Assembly (NCBI RefSeq): GCF_015706575.1
Contig: NW_024037069.1
Coordinates: 38,027,315-38,091,314, forward strand
Source of the DNA: Patiria miniata
Taxonomy: Eukaryota; Echinodermata; Asteroidea; Valvatida; Asterinidae
DNA: 64,000 nucleotides
Direction of reading: 5' to 3'
Shown here piece after piece: positions 25,386 through 37,938 of this stretch. Numbering within the stretch: position 1 is the first letter of the stretch; the number at the start of each line of letters is the position of its first letter. Under the pieces are notes generated by a model that was not told the origin of the DNA, did no database searches, and saw only the letters and a list, made by a program, of their open reading frames with translations. Position numbers and translations under genes: made by a program.

Positions 25386-27208
25386 CTTTAATTTAAACTT
25401 TTTTTCAACGAAAGACAAAAAAGTTCAATATGTACCATACCTGCTGTTTAAGGACGATGGAAAATAATAACCGCAGATGAGAACAGTTCAGGGAAGGCTC
25501 AGCATGTGTTCCTCTCGGCTGACGACGCGGGTATTTTACTCCGGAAATATTTTAAAATATCACTACTCCTCCTAAGTTGTAAATTGCATCTGGGTCAGCA
25601 GACGCAGATAGCGACAATTTTTTTAATGATAAGTGCCTTCCAGAGTTCGGAAGTCTCGCTCGGAATTTGATTGGGTGTCACTAAAAGATCGCCAGCTGTT
25701 TTCCCTTTGAAACAGTTTAATCCAAGATGTCTGCAAAGGATGGGCCCAAGCTTGGCTCCGTTTAGAAGCAATTCAAAATACACTCGACGTTCATGTGGTT
25801 CTCTGGAAAGAGGATGCTGCGCGTAGCTCTTCAGCGAAAGGCTGGCTTTGAATTTAATTCCTAATACGTCCTCCTGATGATAATGCAATGAAAGGTTGTT
25901 GGAATCACTTTAAAAAAAGGTCTCTTCAGATAATAGTGAATTTATAACTTTGCTAACCATGCCACACAACAAAATCACCACAGCTTTTAAGAGGCAAACG
26001 CAGCATCTGTTCTTGTCTTGTCTGGACATAAATAGCAGTCCGATGAAGATCACCCTGGCAGGAATTCCGTGCTAACCTTGTTTGGCAAACAGCTGCGACT
26101 GCCCATGTGTATGTGTCACTCAGTAAGCGCTGACTGCTGGTATTACGGGATGAATCTTCTGGGCAGTGTACCTCCTCCAAATGTTGTACTTAAGACTTAT
26201 AGACCTTGAGAGTTATAATTGGTCGGCTGGTAGGACAGATCATTCCACAAGCATGATGGGATACTACATGTACCAGTACTCCCTCTGGACCCCCTTCATG
26301 CGCATCCCCTTGACATGCTGCTGGTCCCGTTCCAGATACTTCATTCCATCAAGGGACCGCTCCAAAAAACCATGACTCTCTTTAACAATTTGCACGCAGT
26401 TAAAACACCCGTGGAACCAAGCCAGAACCAGCCCATTGACCCCATTTCCTTATTTGGTTTCATTCACTTCTGAAACTTCACCTGTGTCATGTCCTTCACA
26501 AAAAAACCCATCTGCTGTCCTCTTGAAAACACAACTTCCTAAAACGTGATCATGCTTTACACTGATTGGTCCCTTGGTAGTATAATCAGTTCAAGGGACT
26601 TCTCTGTCAAGGTTTTTTTTTTGGGGGGGGGGAGGGGAGGTTGTAAATTTAAGTCTGTAATGCTGAAAGTTTGACTAACCAGCACATTCTACATACCGGT
26701 GTATAACTGTTTTCTTTGGAGTTTTCTTTTTTTTATCACTGACAGTTATGCCCATGAGTCATGACAGCTTTATTTACACAAACGGAGCAGGAATGGCAGA
26801 AAGAGGTGGACCTTTGACAAGAATGGGGCATGAAAAAACCTAACCGCTGTGTTGAGATTCAAGATTTACTGATCGTGAAACAGTACCAAGTGCTGTTTCA
26901 TTAGACAAGAATCAGAACTGAATTAATGCACTCTGTGTTTTAACTACACGTACATTATGTACCTGAACTGACCATAAATTTTCTTGTCGTCTTAATTCCG
27001 ATTTAATGCAATGCGATGAACAGAAATGAATGCTTGTCAAATGCCAGGCCTTCACTTTCACAACTTTCCTGGTGATTGTTGTTATCATGGCAGTCTACGC
27101 TTTCTCACTTTTACTTTCACAATGACTGACAATGATTATGGCAACTCCAACGAACGTTATGAAACTGAAAGGTAGTTTAATGTACTTATAAAGGTAAGTG
27201 ACGGAGCT

Positions 27209-27388
27209 AATTAACCATGATATCTAATTAATGATTCAAAAAAATGATCCAAAACTCCTAGTCTGTAATCTCCTTGTCCATTACTAGATGACGGATGTAC
27301 ATGTATAAGATTTGAGAAATACATTTTCAGGTTTATTCACCGAGTTCTTAACAGCTTTGTCATGGACATAAACATAACGCTGGAATTG
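27209..27388. repeat. Interspersed repeat, family E, copy 2
   Basis: This is a same-strand match to 1739-1920, roughly 80% identical by eye, with a TACATG insertion. It is followed at about 27420-27530 by GCTTACC...CTATGAAATTGGGTCC, which is shared with the 13.2 kb repeat. Confidence 0.6.
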
Positions 27389-28592
27389 CCAAATACAAAA
27401 TGTACTGAATGAAGATAAATTTGGCTTACCATGGATATGTCGTTAGCAATATTTTCTGCTGAGCCAGTTACCAACACTATGAAATTGGGTCCAGGATCAT
27501 GCTAACACCACACTTACACTAATTAGAGTGTTCATGTACATGTACATCTATGCACCTTGCACAATGTAATAATACACAAACTTATGAAAACAAAGTCACT
27601 TGATGGAAGTTGACACCTTGTTTACACCAGATAAGCAAACTTCAACTTCAAGGAGAACAAGAGAGGGAATTTTAAAAGATCCTGATGAAAGAATAGGCTC
27701 AGCTCTCTCATCTGTAGAAGCAGACGCAAACATTGTTGGTTTCATCACTTGGTTTTTGAACAACCTACGGTATTTCAAATCTAATAGTCAGTGTTGTTTT
27801 GCTGTTTCAGAAGTACAACACCCAATGTTTGAAGCAACACCGTGTACATGTAGGCCTAAATGTTCTTTCACAAATTATTTCTTGATAATCCCTAGATACA
27901 ACTGTGTACAGTCAAACCGAAAGTAGATTCACGCGTGTCTAAAACTCAATGTCACTGTCGGGTTTTGCCCACAACCGATTAACGGTGAAGGACATAAAAC
28001 CAATATTAATGACATTTCCAATGGAAATTCCATCAGATTAAAACTCCCCATGTCAACGAGACAGCTTCAATCAAGTACTGGTACATCATGAGTAGTGCCT
28101 TCTGAGATGGCTTGAATTTCTTAAAATTTTACCTGTAAATAGTTTTTAAACACTACAATACAGGTATCCAAATACACATTTCCTTTGTTCAAGTTTGTGT
28201 GTCGTCAATAACTTTTCCAAAAAGCAAAAAAAAGTGACAGCAAAATATCAAAAGCCATAAATAAAATACCAAGCAAACAATGTCTTTCGATGCTACTTAA
28301 AATGAGGGTGAAGCTGTAACTGTCATTACTGTAACATCTAGACAGTACATACAAAACAATTCTGAGGTTGCTTTCAAAGAACTTAAAATTGGGCAACAAC
28401 ATCATGACTAGATGCCAAAACCAAATGGTTGAATTCACAACCACATCTGGTGGACTATGAAACCATTATGTTTTAAGATATCTGGGTAACAAATCCCTTA
28501 TACAATAACACACGGCCATGACAAAACATGACCAAATATGGAGGACCTGGTCCTACTGGCGGTCTACATGTAATTAAATGTTTGTCTTTGCT

Positions 28593-28614
28593 GGGGGGGG
28601 GGGGGGGGGGGGGG
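28593..28614. repeat. Poly-G tract (22 G)
   Basis: This is the longest G homopolymer in the window, followed by AGGGGGG. Comparable runs lie at 17440-17454, 31988-32005, 47901-47916, 49439-49452 and 44264-44275. Confidence 0.9.
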
Positions 28615-31353
28615 AGGGGGGCACAATCTGATGTAGTCACACCAGCTGGCCAGTACTGGTATTCATCAATCAATCACAGAGCATAGGGGGAATATGAAGA
28701 GATTTAGGATTCCCAGAGTAAACATTGTATATTTCCCTTGGAATTCCTCCTGTCATTTCCAAGCAACTTGCCAGTGAGATCATCCTTTTGGTTCACTTCA
28801 AGGTGCAGGTTAACTATTTTCTCCAATTAGTTTGAAGAAACACAAACAGCTGTAACCTGGGGAAACATTCCTGCTGGATTTATTTGCATAAGGCACAGTG
28901 ATGATGTTGAGTTGTAAATTGTACTATCAATGTTTATTCAAGGAATTGCTTCACTGTCATGTTCACCGGCATTCTTTGGAGATTTCGGGGAATCATTTGG
29001 TGAGGTACAGTAAACAACTTTTGTGAACGTGCAAATGTTCAAATGTTCGTTAATATTGTGATTTAAGATAAGTCGGCAGTCAAAGGATTTTTTGGGAGAG
29101 GGAGGGTGCGATACATGCAATAATGACCTCATCAAAATTGGAAAGGTAAAAGCCGTTTTTCTTCAGGGTGACAATATTTGTGCTATTAATAAAAATGTAA
29201 ATGTTTTTCTGCTTCTTGATGTGATTTACCGGTGCAAGAACTTTGTTCAGTTTTCATGGAATGAATTTATCACATCCAGTCTGCTTACAATTTACTAGTT
29301 TACACAAGCAGACTTTGATCACAAATTCCAAGAACTCTTTGTTTTTTCAAGCTCTGAATTACTGAAAGACACGGTTTCTACAGACATGCTAACAAGATTG
29401 ACGCCAGCTTCACTGGTTCCATGAGCTACCCCGTATCAACAGTTATCGGATCAGAGACTCACACTGGTGCCCTGTCTCTGTCACCGGTCCCCACACGATG
29501 ATTAGATTGGACAAATCTCCACATGTTTTGACGCCATGATGAATTACGGCTAACTGCGCTAGGGTCACAGTCTCCATATGACCACATTTGACCACTATGG
29601 AATGCCAAAAATTCAGCATTTCAGAGAGCAAAGACTGTCTTGCTTTTTACCATATTTGGATTGTAAATTCAGCTCTCTTTTTATTCAACAAAACACGTCC
29701 ATTTTCAGCACACTCAAAACAATGAAAACTCAACTAACATACCCGGTATGTACATGTACATTTATCTCTGTGACTTGAATGACAAATTAACATGACAAAA
29801 AATAAAATTTAAACTCACCTATTTTAAGAAGATCCAATTTTCAGCAGTGACAAAACCAGAGAGGAGTGGACGAGGGTTGGTTAACATGGCAGGCAACAGA
29901 CGGGAAAGAAAAAATAGAGAAAAGAAAAACAAAATTGATTAACAAATCAATCAGCGATCAATAAAAATCATTTACAAAAATATTGATCACTTTTTCACCA
30001 TTTTCACATAAGAGTAGTTTCAAAACTGACTCGCCCCCAATTTTTTGAAATTTCACAGAAACAGACACGTGACTGAACTTTGCAAATGGGTCATTCTATA
30101 AAAGTAGGGTCCAAAATGTGACATTTTTCCTGCCCCTGTTACCTTGGTACTTTGTAATTTGCTATTCAAGTATCATTAAGAATGACTTCAAACTATTTTT
30201 CATTTGTTGGGTAGGTAGTTTGCTATTCGTGATCACTCTTGGAGGATGACTGCATAATTAAGGAGTGCATCAGAATTATAAAATCCTACCGGTAGATGTC
30301 AGTTGTAGCATGGACAGGAAAAAGTGGACCCCAAATTTATAGAACAACCGAACTACATGCAAGTATAATTATCACACAAGTAAAAGTCTCACCACGGAGA
30401 AGAAACAATTTCGCTGTTTGAAAGAAGGTCGTCAAGTGAAACAATAAACCAAACGTTGATTGGGGTGGACACAACATAACAAACCCATACACGACTTTAC
30501 ATACAATGCTTTTCATTTTCTCTTAAATCCACATCAAGAACACCGTAAGTAAAGAGCTTACGGGCCGTGGGTAAAAGTCAAACAAAATTAAGGTCGATCG
30601 GTACCCTTAACTCCACACCGATGAACAAATACCAGCATTATTTTCAATGCCATCCTGCAGTTTCACTGTCTCCATTGTTTCAAATACAGAAGAAAATCCT
30701 CCCTCAACTCATTAATTACCACAAAAAAAGTTGCAATTCATAATAAACTGGTGACTCATCTTCAAAATCAGTCAATACCGGTACTATGTATCACCGGTAG
30801 TCTATAGAACATGGTTATCAGATATTTTACGAAAACAGTGCAAAACCCAATAGGTGACAGTGGTAAGAGTTAAATTTGAATAGACCCAGATCAGAATGTG
30901 ATTGCTACATTTTGTATAATCCATAGAGCAAGGACCATAGTACCGGTAGCTAAAATGTGGCTTCGAAAAGCTGCACTTGAAAAGCTGCTATAAAAAAAAA
31001 GATTCAATGGTATGGAAATACACAGAGTGGCTGGTCTCAAACATTCCTGCAACTGGAGGGGGGGGGGGGAGGTTGGCCAACAAGTTGTAAATGGAGGGGG
31101 GGGGGGGGTACCCAATATAAGCTCCTCCCCTGTGTTGCCAAAAAGCTATCATTAACTGTTTAAAACAAATCAGACATTTTGTTTTGAAACAATTTTACAC
31201 GTGGATTCTAGGCTTGGTGTCTTAATTCCATAAAGTACACAGAATGAGCTACCTTAATTAACAGCAGTGGTGGATTTTGGGATTTTGGGCCTAATTGATG
31301 ACAATAAACAGAAGTTTGCAAAAGGCTCACAGCATTACTAACCAATAGTTAAT

Positions 31354-31670
31354 CAAGGGCGGATCCAGAACACAATTTGGGGGGGGGGGACCAAAAAAAT
31401 TTTGGTCCCCCCAAAAAGTGGGTAAAAAAAATTACGGCGTGGGTTCGGGGCCCGCTTAAGGGCCCCGAAATTTTTTTGGATTCTAGATGCTCTGTGGTGC
31501 GATCTGAGGCAATTTCTGACCACTTTAACCAATGTTTTTTTGAGGAAAAGATGGTGGTGTACTCATTGCCTGCCTTTATTGCGATGTCACATAAAATTAA
31601 AAAAAATTGGTTTCGTTTTGGGGGGGGGGGGCCATGGCCCCCTTTGGCCCCCCCCCTGGATCCGCCCTTG
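31354..31670. mobile_element. hAT-like MITE with 8-bp target duplication
   Basis: This 317-bp element has terminal repeats CAAGGGCGGATCCAG / CTGGATCCGCCCTTG, flanked exactly by TAGTTAAT (31346-31353 and 31671-31678). The ends are extended by G-run and C-run stretches, which makes the inverted repeats G/C-rich. It has no transposase. An 8-bp duplication fits the hAT superfamily (P-type is the alternative). Confidence 0.75.
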
Positions 31671-32628
31671 TAGTTAATACGAACAGTAGTGTACACAAGT
31701 ATGTACATGTAGTTCACACCAAAAAAAAATCCGCAATCAAATTCTGATACTACGAAAAGAGCCGTGAATTCCTAAGGCCGAGTATAAATATTGATATTAT
31801 GCACGCAGCACGACCCAGTGGCTTTGGAGACGCTCGGATTATTCTAATACAAATCTTCTTATTCCGATTTGATCTGCCGGGTATTTTATTGACTGGATTT
31901 CGGGCATCTGAGATGGCGAGGGGGGAAAAGGGCCGCGTCTCGGGAGACAGAAATATGGTCAATACTAGATGTAGACACCTGCATCAAGGGGGGGGGGGGG
32001 GGGGGATCGTCTGACGGGCTTACAAGGGAGTTAACAGGAAATTGGAGACGCAATTCAACAGAAGAGTGGATACATTTCAGTAGGGATCCTAATTTTGACC
32101 TCGGCCTTTTTTATCTAATAAAATACTTACGTCACGTGACCCTTTTTTGTTAGTTAATTTTATTGAAAAATATTTTTTTTTAGATTGAGACGAATGAGGT
32201 ACATGTAATTTTACGTTAAAGCTAAATATTCTAAAAAGTACATGTACTTGCCCTACAACAGTACTGAAGATCAGGCATGCGTAAAATTATTACATTGATT
32301 ACAGATTACTTGAACAATCAACTGGGTTAGAACTAATTAACAACCAGATGTTGTAGAGCGTGTGTGAAAAAAAAAACACTCGTTACTAGTACATGTCTGC
32401 TTCAGGCTCAGTCACAAAATAATGGTTAAAAAAAATTTGCTTTCCTTCCACGTTTTTGTTTTGTCTTTAAAATGGCTTTTCCTTCTGTTGGTTTTATTTT
32501 GCCCAAGGTGTTCATAAATTTTCTCTCTGAAATTAATGGTAGTGAAGCGGACTTATAGATGACAGATTTGCATGATGCTGGGACAATGTTACATTTGTCC
32601 ATTGGGGAATTGTACAAAAGTAATATGA

Positions 32629-33065
32629 CAGTGCATCATCCCAGTTCTAACATATGGCGCTGAGACTTGGGCACCTTCAAAGAAATCAGAGCAAAAATTG
32701 CGAGTCACTGTACGGGCAATGGAAAGAATAATGATTGGGATCACAAAGAGAGACAGAATAAGGAACAAAGATCTTAGAAGAAAGACAGGGGTGCAAGACA
32801 TAATAGTTGAGATCAAAAAGAAAAAGTGGAGTTGGGCAGGACATGTCATGAGAAGAGACAACCAAAGATGGACCCTGAAAGTAACGGATTGGACGCCATT
32901 ATCATTGAAGAGGCGAAGAGGAAGACAGCCTAAGAGATGGCGAGATGAAATCTCTGATTTCATAGGGAAGAAATGGAAACAACTGGCAAGGGACCGAAAG
33001 CATGGAAAGTTGGTGGAGAGGCCTTCATCCAGCAGTGGATTGAATTAGGCTAATGATGGTGATGA
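32629..33065 (+). mobile_element. LINE 3' end (RTE-like), C-terminus of the reverse-transcriptase ORF
   Basis: A plus-strand frame opens in QCIIPVLTYGAETW, continues through WSWAGHVMRRDNQRW and GRQPKRWRDEI, and stops at TAG 33046-33048. This order of motifs (YGAETW, WAGH, R-W-RDEI) marks the C-terminal end of the endonuclease/reverse-transcriptase polyprotein of RTE-type non-LTR retrotransposons. A TGATGGTGATGA-rich tail follows, typical of RTE 3' ends. The frame is intact over about 140 codons, which suggests a fairly young, 5'-truncated insertion. The catalytic core of the polymerase is absent. Confidence 0.75.
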
Positions 33066-35375
33066 ATATGACTGCCCACAATTTACATCCAGGAAAGAAA
33101 CGTCACAAAATCTATCATCTGAGAAGAATTACTTTAGTATCTGGGTTTTTTTAATATCTGGGCCGAGACAAAATGATGTTAACATTGACTCAGTTAATAA
33201 AAGAGACACGTCTGCCATTAGTTGCCAGTATTTACTAAACTGTGTGCGTAGTAACACAAGTCTGGCACGCTACGACATCGGAATATTGTATTGATTCTCC
33301 CATGCACGCCACGGGACAACACTCACAGCAATCTTGTCTCAATTTACAATCGACATTCTCCAGTTCCTATCTGTCGGTTCATTCCGCGCTAAATAAAAAA
33401 ACCCGTTGGGTACACAAATGCGCAGACCTAACGACCTGCCGACGCCATTCATGTGACCCCCTTTTCGCTTTTGCGACTTTTGGGAGGAAAAAAAATGGAA
33501 GTATGAGGAGGGATTCGTCTTGACAAGGTGATTAATGACTGAGGTTATCTTACATGGCAGAGCAGCAAATAAATTCATTTGATTGGACCAGCCAAACGTG
33601 ACCGCAATGTTGGGGAAATTTCTAATTGGGAAATATTTTACTTGGACACATAATTCCATCCCCCTCCACCTCACAACTGGGTTGAGCAAAGAAAAAATCT
33701 GCCAATTTAGGATCTTAAACATGACACCGTTCAAACACTTTCAAGCATTCTGACGAGCGAGCAAACCATTTATGAATTCTGTGAACACTAACAGGTTCCG
33801 CGCTCCGGATCTCTGGACTATATTGAAATCAGGCGGCAGAGATTCGGAGGTCGTAACTCAAATGGAGACTTTTGGTCGCCTGGCTGGAGCCATACGTTTG
33901 ACTTTCCGTAACCAAGAGATTTTTCTTGTTTCACTTCTTGAATACAAAACAGGGCAGTACATGTATGTATGTGGGATGTCACAGTTTGGGCCCTGTTTTC
34001 CTTGTCAGAACATCAACCTCCTGAACTTGCAAGAGGAGGCTTAAGTTACGCCCCCCCCCCTCCCCCTGCTCTTCAACAAATTCAATTTGTTTGTTTTTTA
34101 TTAATAAAATTTCGACTTGCATGTTTCATTCCAACCAAAAACCTTTCACAAATTAAAAAAAAACTTGTTTTGACGTCTGCAATTCTCTGAAAAGTAAAGG
34201 GCTTTTGTTTTGGGCACAAAGGGATCCGCTTTGCGGGCAGACTGGCTCCCGGTCCATACATGTACATCATCGATACTGATTGTGGGACGGGAACCAGCCT
34301 TCTCCTGAGAACGTAATTATTGTCTGGCAGCCATTTACTTGAAATTGTAAATTTTTTGGTCGATGATGCATTCAAAAGTGAATAACTTTTGTATTGCTAA
34401 AAAAATATATAGCAATTTAGAAAAGGAATCTATTTTTCAGGACGGTAACTTTAAGAAGCAAATGCCAGAGGGACAGGAAGATATAATATCTGGATCAGGG
34501 GAAGAGAGTCCAAAAGGCCGGCTATCCTGTGAAAAACACGCACGTTGCAAAATATTTGCCCTCGCTCAAAGAAACCTGCCAAGATGCTGCTCTTTGAATG
34601 TTGACGCAACCTTTGGAGTTCTCACTTCTCAAATCTTAGTTTTCCTCATTTTAGATCGCTCCGAAGGCAAACCCTGTCTGCCACAAACACGTTCATCTCC
34701 TTTCAGGGCAACGAAGCTCACACAGCTTGCATTGTTACCCAGTGATGTGTTGAAAACACGAAGCCCTGTGCACCTAGACCGTGACTGCCCGCAAAGGGTA
34801 GTCACGCACTCAAATATTTAGCTTTACAATACATGCTGAATATCAGTCTAGCAGTCAGAAAAGACAGGTGGATTTGAAGGAAACTAAAACCTGTACAATT
34901 AAAAGCTGGCTGAATTACAGGAACAAACTGAAAATTCCAACCCATCCACTCTCAGTCCTCGACAATGGTCTTCCTTCGAATCCATCAAGACAATATTTGA
35001 ATAATTTTTGGGGGGGAGAACAATTTTCTTATGAGATGAATAATCATTCTGTCACCTTAGTCATGGGGTTTAAAAGAATGACGATGCAAAGCTCAAGTAT
35101 AGAGAAACACTAGGCAAAGTCCTATACACACTGTGACTCATAATATTAATGGGGCACAGTTACCATAATTACGCTATTCTCCAGGGAAATACAGAGACAA
35201 ATTAGTCCCATTTACAAAGTGCATGCATGTATTTCTATAAGATGCAGGGTTGACAGTAAGTTGGACCATGGGTCAACTGCTTAAAATGGTGCGACAAAAA
35301 TTCAAAATACATGCACTGCTGGAAAGTGTTTTGAATTTATCTTCTTTTTACAGATTTGGTTCAAATACCTGTACA

Positions 35376-35524
35376 CAGGCATGCAACTGGGAACTTAGGA
35401 AAAAAGAGGAAACTCCAAACCACACAAGACTTTGTACATGTACAGTGTTTTTCAATTTGTAATGGCATTCATGAGAAGTAAAAAACGAGGAAATCAGCGG
35501 ATCCAAGGAAAAGTTGCATGCCTG
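35376..35524. mobile_element. Short MITE, family A, copy 2
   Basis: This 149-bp copy has the best-preserved termini of the family, CAGGCATGCAACT and AGTTGCATGCCTG, and the same interior as the 5.6 kb copy. A GTACATGTACA insertion or expansion lies in the middle. A clear target duplication is not visible, although GTACA occurs on both sides. Confidence 0.65.
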
Positions 35525-36493
35525 TCAGTACATGAACATGTGTTGGGAAATTTTTGGTTTCTAGTCTTTTGTGTAGTATTAAATAACTCATGTACATGTA
35601 CATAAACAGCAACAAGTGTTTCGAAGAAAATCTCCTTTAAAGCACTACTTTTTTGGTGATTGGACTTTTTTTAATTCAAAAAAATGTATCCTTCACTAAA
35701 AAATTACATCAGAGGCAATTACACGTATTTAATAACTACCCAAACAAAAGAATTTTTTACTGCATCACTGGAAAAAAGTCATCTGTAGACATTTCAAACT
35801 GCATGTACGGTACATGTACCGGGTACCTCAGTGCCAAAAGCTAAATTTCAGTTCGCTCAATACCATAATACTTTTCGAATAAAGCTGAGCCCGAGTATCA
35901 ATTTCCCTTGATCCCCTATAGTCTATCTGTCTTCTGAAGTCCACAAATTGTTCTAAGTACAATGTACTTGACTTTGAAGTACATGCATATCCTGCGACTC
36001 TTCTAGTAGTAGTCAGTCAATCCGCACTATAAAATGCTAAATACATACATACGTATACTGGTAGCATCTCTCTGAAGTGTAAACCTTCTCCGTTATTTTG
36101 CCCAAACCTAATGCATTACAATATTCTCACTGTACTTAATGGTCATCTTGGGATGAAGATTAGCATGGAAAAAGTATCGCTTAAAAATACAACAACAAAG
36201 GAAAAGCAATGCCAAGCCGGTGGTATTTCACACAGTATGGATATGTTTCAGCATTAGACTTTCATAATTGGACAAGCATCAGGAAAACCACTTAAAAATG
36301 ACATTGGATATTCAGCAAGGTTTCGTCAAGATCTGACAAAGAATCAGGATTCACACATGTCCACGCTCCCCTCCACAATAAAAGCAACTACATGAATGTT
36401 TTTCTCTAAGAGAACACTATTTTCACAGAAAGAAATTACTGAACACTGCAGTCCATGTCACTTGTTTTCTAAAATGTATTCATTATTGTATTC

Positions 36494-36581
36494 AAATAGT
36501 TAGTGGCCTGACGTTTCGACCCTAGCAGAGTCTTTCTCGAAAGACTCTGCTAGGGTCGAAACGTCAGGCCACTAACTATTT
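36494..36581. repeat. 88-bp perfect hairpin (two-base centre)
   Basis: Arms of 43 bases pair without a mismatch around a TC centre. The left arm includes TAGTTAGTGGCCTGACGTTT and the right arm its exact complement ending CACTAACTA. Perfect complementarity suggests a recent or actively homogenised foldback element. TTTTTTTTGCATTTATACC follows. No target duplication is evident. Confidence 0.85.
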
Positions 36582-37513
36582 TTTTTGCATTTATACCATA
36601 GGTCCTTTTGGTTGGTAAGCAGTTTGCAACAGCTAATTCTATTTTTCATTATTGTATTCATTAGACACATTTACAACATGATACTAAATGTGGAAAGATT
36701 TTTAATAGGTTCACGCCTCCGGCAACTTGTGGAATTAAGATAGACATTTCATATTCACAACTTAACACGAAAATAACCTAGAGCACACAGTTGAACTTAA
36801 ATCAATACCATTGCATCCTCATAGTTACTGATCTTCAGTGATAGATAAAATGCTGTGCCCTGTTCTAAAAAAAAGCCTGGAAATGACATGCATGTACATT
36901 TACTACATAAGTGTACAATTCAAAGGAACAGCTTTTTTTCAAAAAAAAAAAGCCTTCCCCCCCAAAAAGTTATCATGCACTCAACGTTTCAGTCAAGACA
37001 ATTTCTAGTTTGCTTTTGTCCCAATGTTCACATGTATGCTTCAGATTCATGTAGAATTTTATCAATTAGCTGGACATCATTTTGAAAATGAATGTGAAGT
37101 GAGGAAAACTGATCAAGCTTAATTAATTAAACTAGGTCCTAATCAGCTCCCTAGGGTACGTGCATCAGGCTCCCACAGCATAAATCGGGCGGGATAACAC
37201 CATCACGCAGTCAAATTCACTAATAAACATACAACGGCGGGATAGTGCAGATCTTTCCAAGTACACGACCTGACCCTATTATTGCTCACGAATGTATGAC
37301 CCATGCTGCTCCTTAAAAAAAAGTGCAAGTGTCGCTTCATTGCGCCGCTGGGCAGAAACGGAGATGCCATAATGAGGAAACGAGAAATGAAAAAGTATTG
37401 CCGGCAAAATGGGGCCGTCATAAATGAGCATAAGCATGAGTTATAGCCAAGATGAGGAACATTATGCAGAAAATATGTGATGCTCTTCTCAATAATACTC
37501 TTTCCGGTCTAAA

Positions 37514-37603
37514 GCAGGATTAATTTGTTTTAGCTTCAAAACTTCCCACCACCTAAGTTAGAGGTGGTGGGAAATTTTGAAGCTAAAAAAATAATAATCC
37601 TGC
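37514..37603. repeat. 90-bp imperfect hairpin near the exon 1b donor
   Basis: Arms of about 41 bases run from GCAGGATTA to AATCCTGC, with the TAGCTTCAAAA and CCCACCACCT blocks pairing across a loop of about seven bases and only a few mismatches. In transcript order it begins about 245 bases after the exon 1b donor. It is either a short foldback element or an intronic structural element. Confidence 0.75.
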
Positions 37604-37848
37604 TAACTAGTCTAACCCCCTTAAAAACCACACACACACACAAATAATTTAAAAATAAATGAAATGTAAAAACAAAAATGAAAGAAAATTAGACAAAATC
37701 CATATTTTGATAACACATAGAATCAACGCATACCCCTTCCTGCAAAAACATAAATTCACAAAATGTTGAAATTCATTTTGAGTTATTTTTTTCAAGGAGT
37801 CTGTTAAGATGATGACAACATCACTATGGCCTGACCAAAAACTCTTAC

Positions 37849-37938
37849 TTGCAAAAACATGGAGAAGGGCTTGCTGATGCATGCCGATGGCACCATGATG
37901 GGTCTTGGAACCAGACTTGCGGCCGGTGCCAAAGCCAT
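37849..37938 (-). CDS. Alternative first coding exon (exon 1b), 30 codons, probable Rbfox isoform start
   Basis: A minus-strand ATG in a strong initiation context (ACGACCATGG) opens 30 codons and runs to a strong donor, CAA|GTAAGAG, in phase 0. It is therefore compatible with exon 2. The peptide starts MALAPAASLVPRPIMVPSA and ends in FLQ. Vertebrate RBFOX1 has an alternative start exon of about 29 residues (remembered as MLASQG..., with a core PMIVPAA and ending LIQ). Length, hydrophobic-proline core, terminal Gln and phase all agree with that isoform type. The exon is 24-26 kb from its neighbours, as expected of an alternative promoter. The GC-rich region upstream, to about 38.6 kb, could be its 5' UTR and promoter. 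Uncertainty: 30 codons is short, and the similarity comes from memory rather than a search. Confidence 0.5.

Larger units (their letters stand above)
14507..37848. other. Intron between exon 1b and exon 2
   Basis: About 23.3 kb, intronic if exon 1b is real. It holds the possible start exon at 20.0 kb and the SINE at 19.2 kb. It also holds MITEs at 22.6, 31.4 and 35.4 kb, the LINE tail at 32.6-33.1 kb and hairpins at 36.5 and 37.5 kb. GC-richer patches at 15.4-15.7, 18.6-18.9 and 25.4-25.9 kb may be leader exons or enhancers, but none has both splice sites. Nothing stands out at 16.2-18.4, 23.8-25.3, 28.7-30.8 or 33.1-35.3 kb. Confidence 0.5.

Noticed and set aside
25595-25888. 97-codon minus frame with fairly protein-like composition
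   Set aside because: It opens at TTG with no ATG, the acceptor at the GAGGAC segment is weak, and no family is recognised.
29814-29887. Strong GTGAGT donor on the minus strand after a short ATG frame
   Set aside because: The frame hits TAG exactly at the donor and no acceptor lies upstream, so it does not work as a coding exon.
33339-33734. 131-codon minus ORF
   Set aside because: No domain, no splice support, and a chance-level length.
34363-34821. 152-codon plus-strand ATG ORF
   Set aside because: With this base composition about one such open run is expected by chance in 64 kb; no recognisable domain or splice context.
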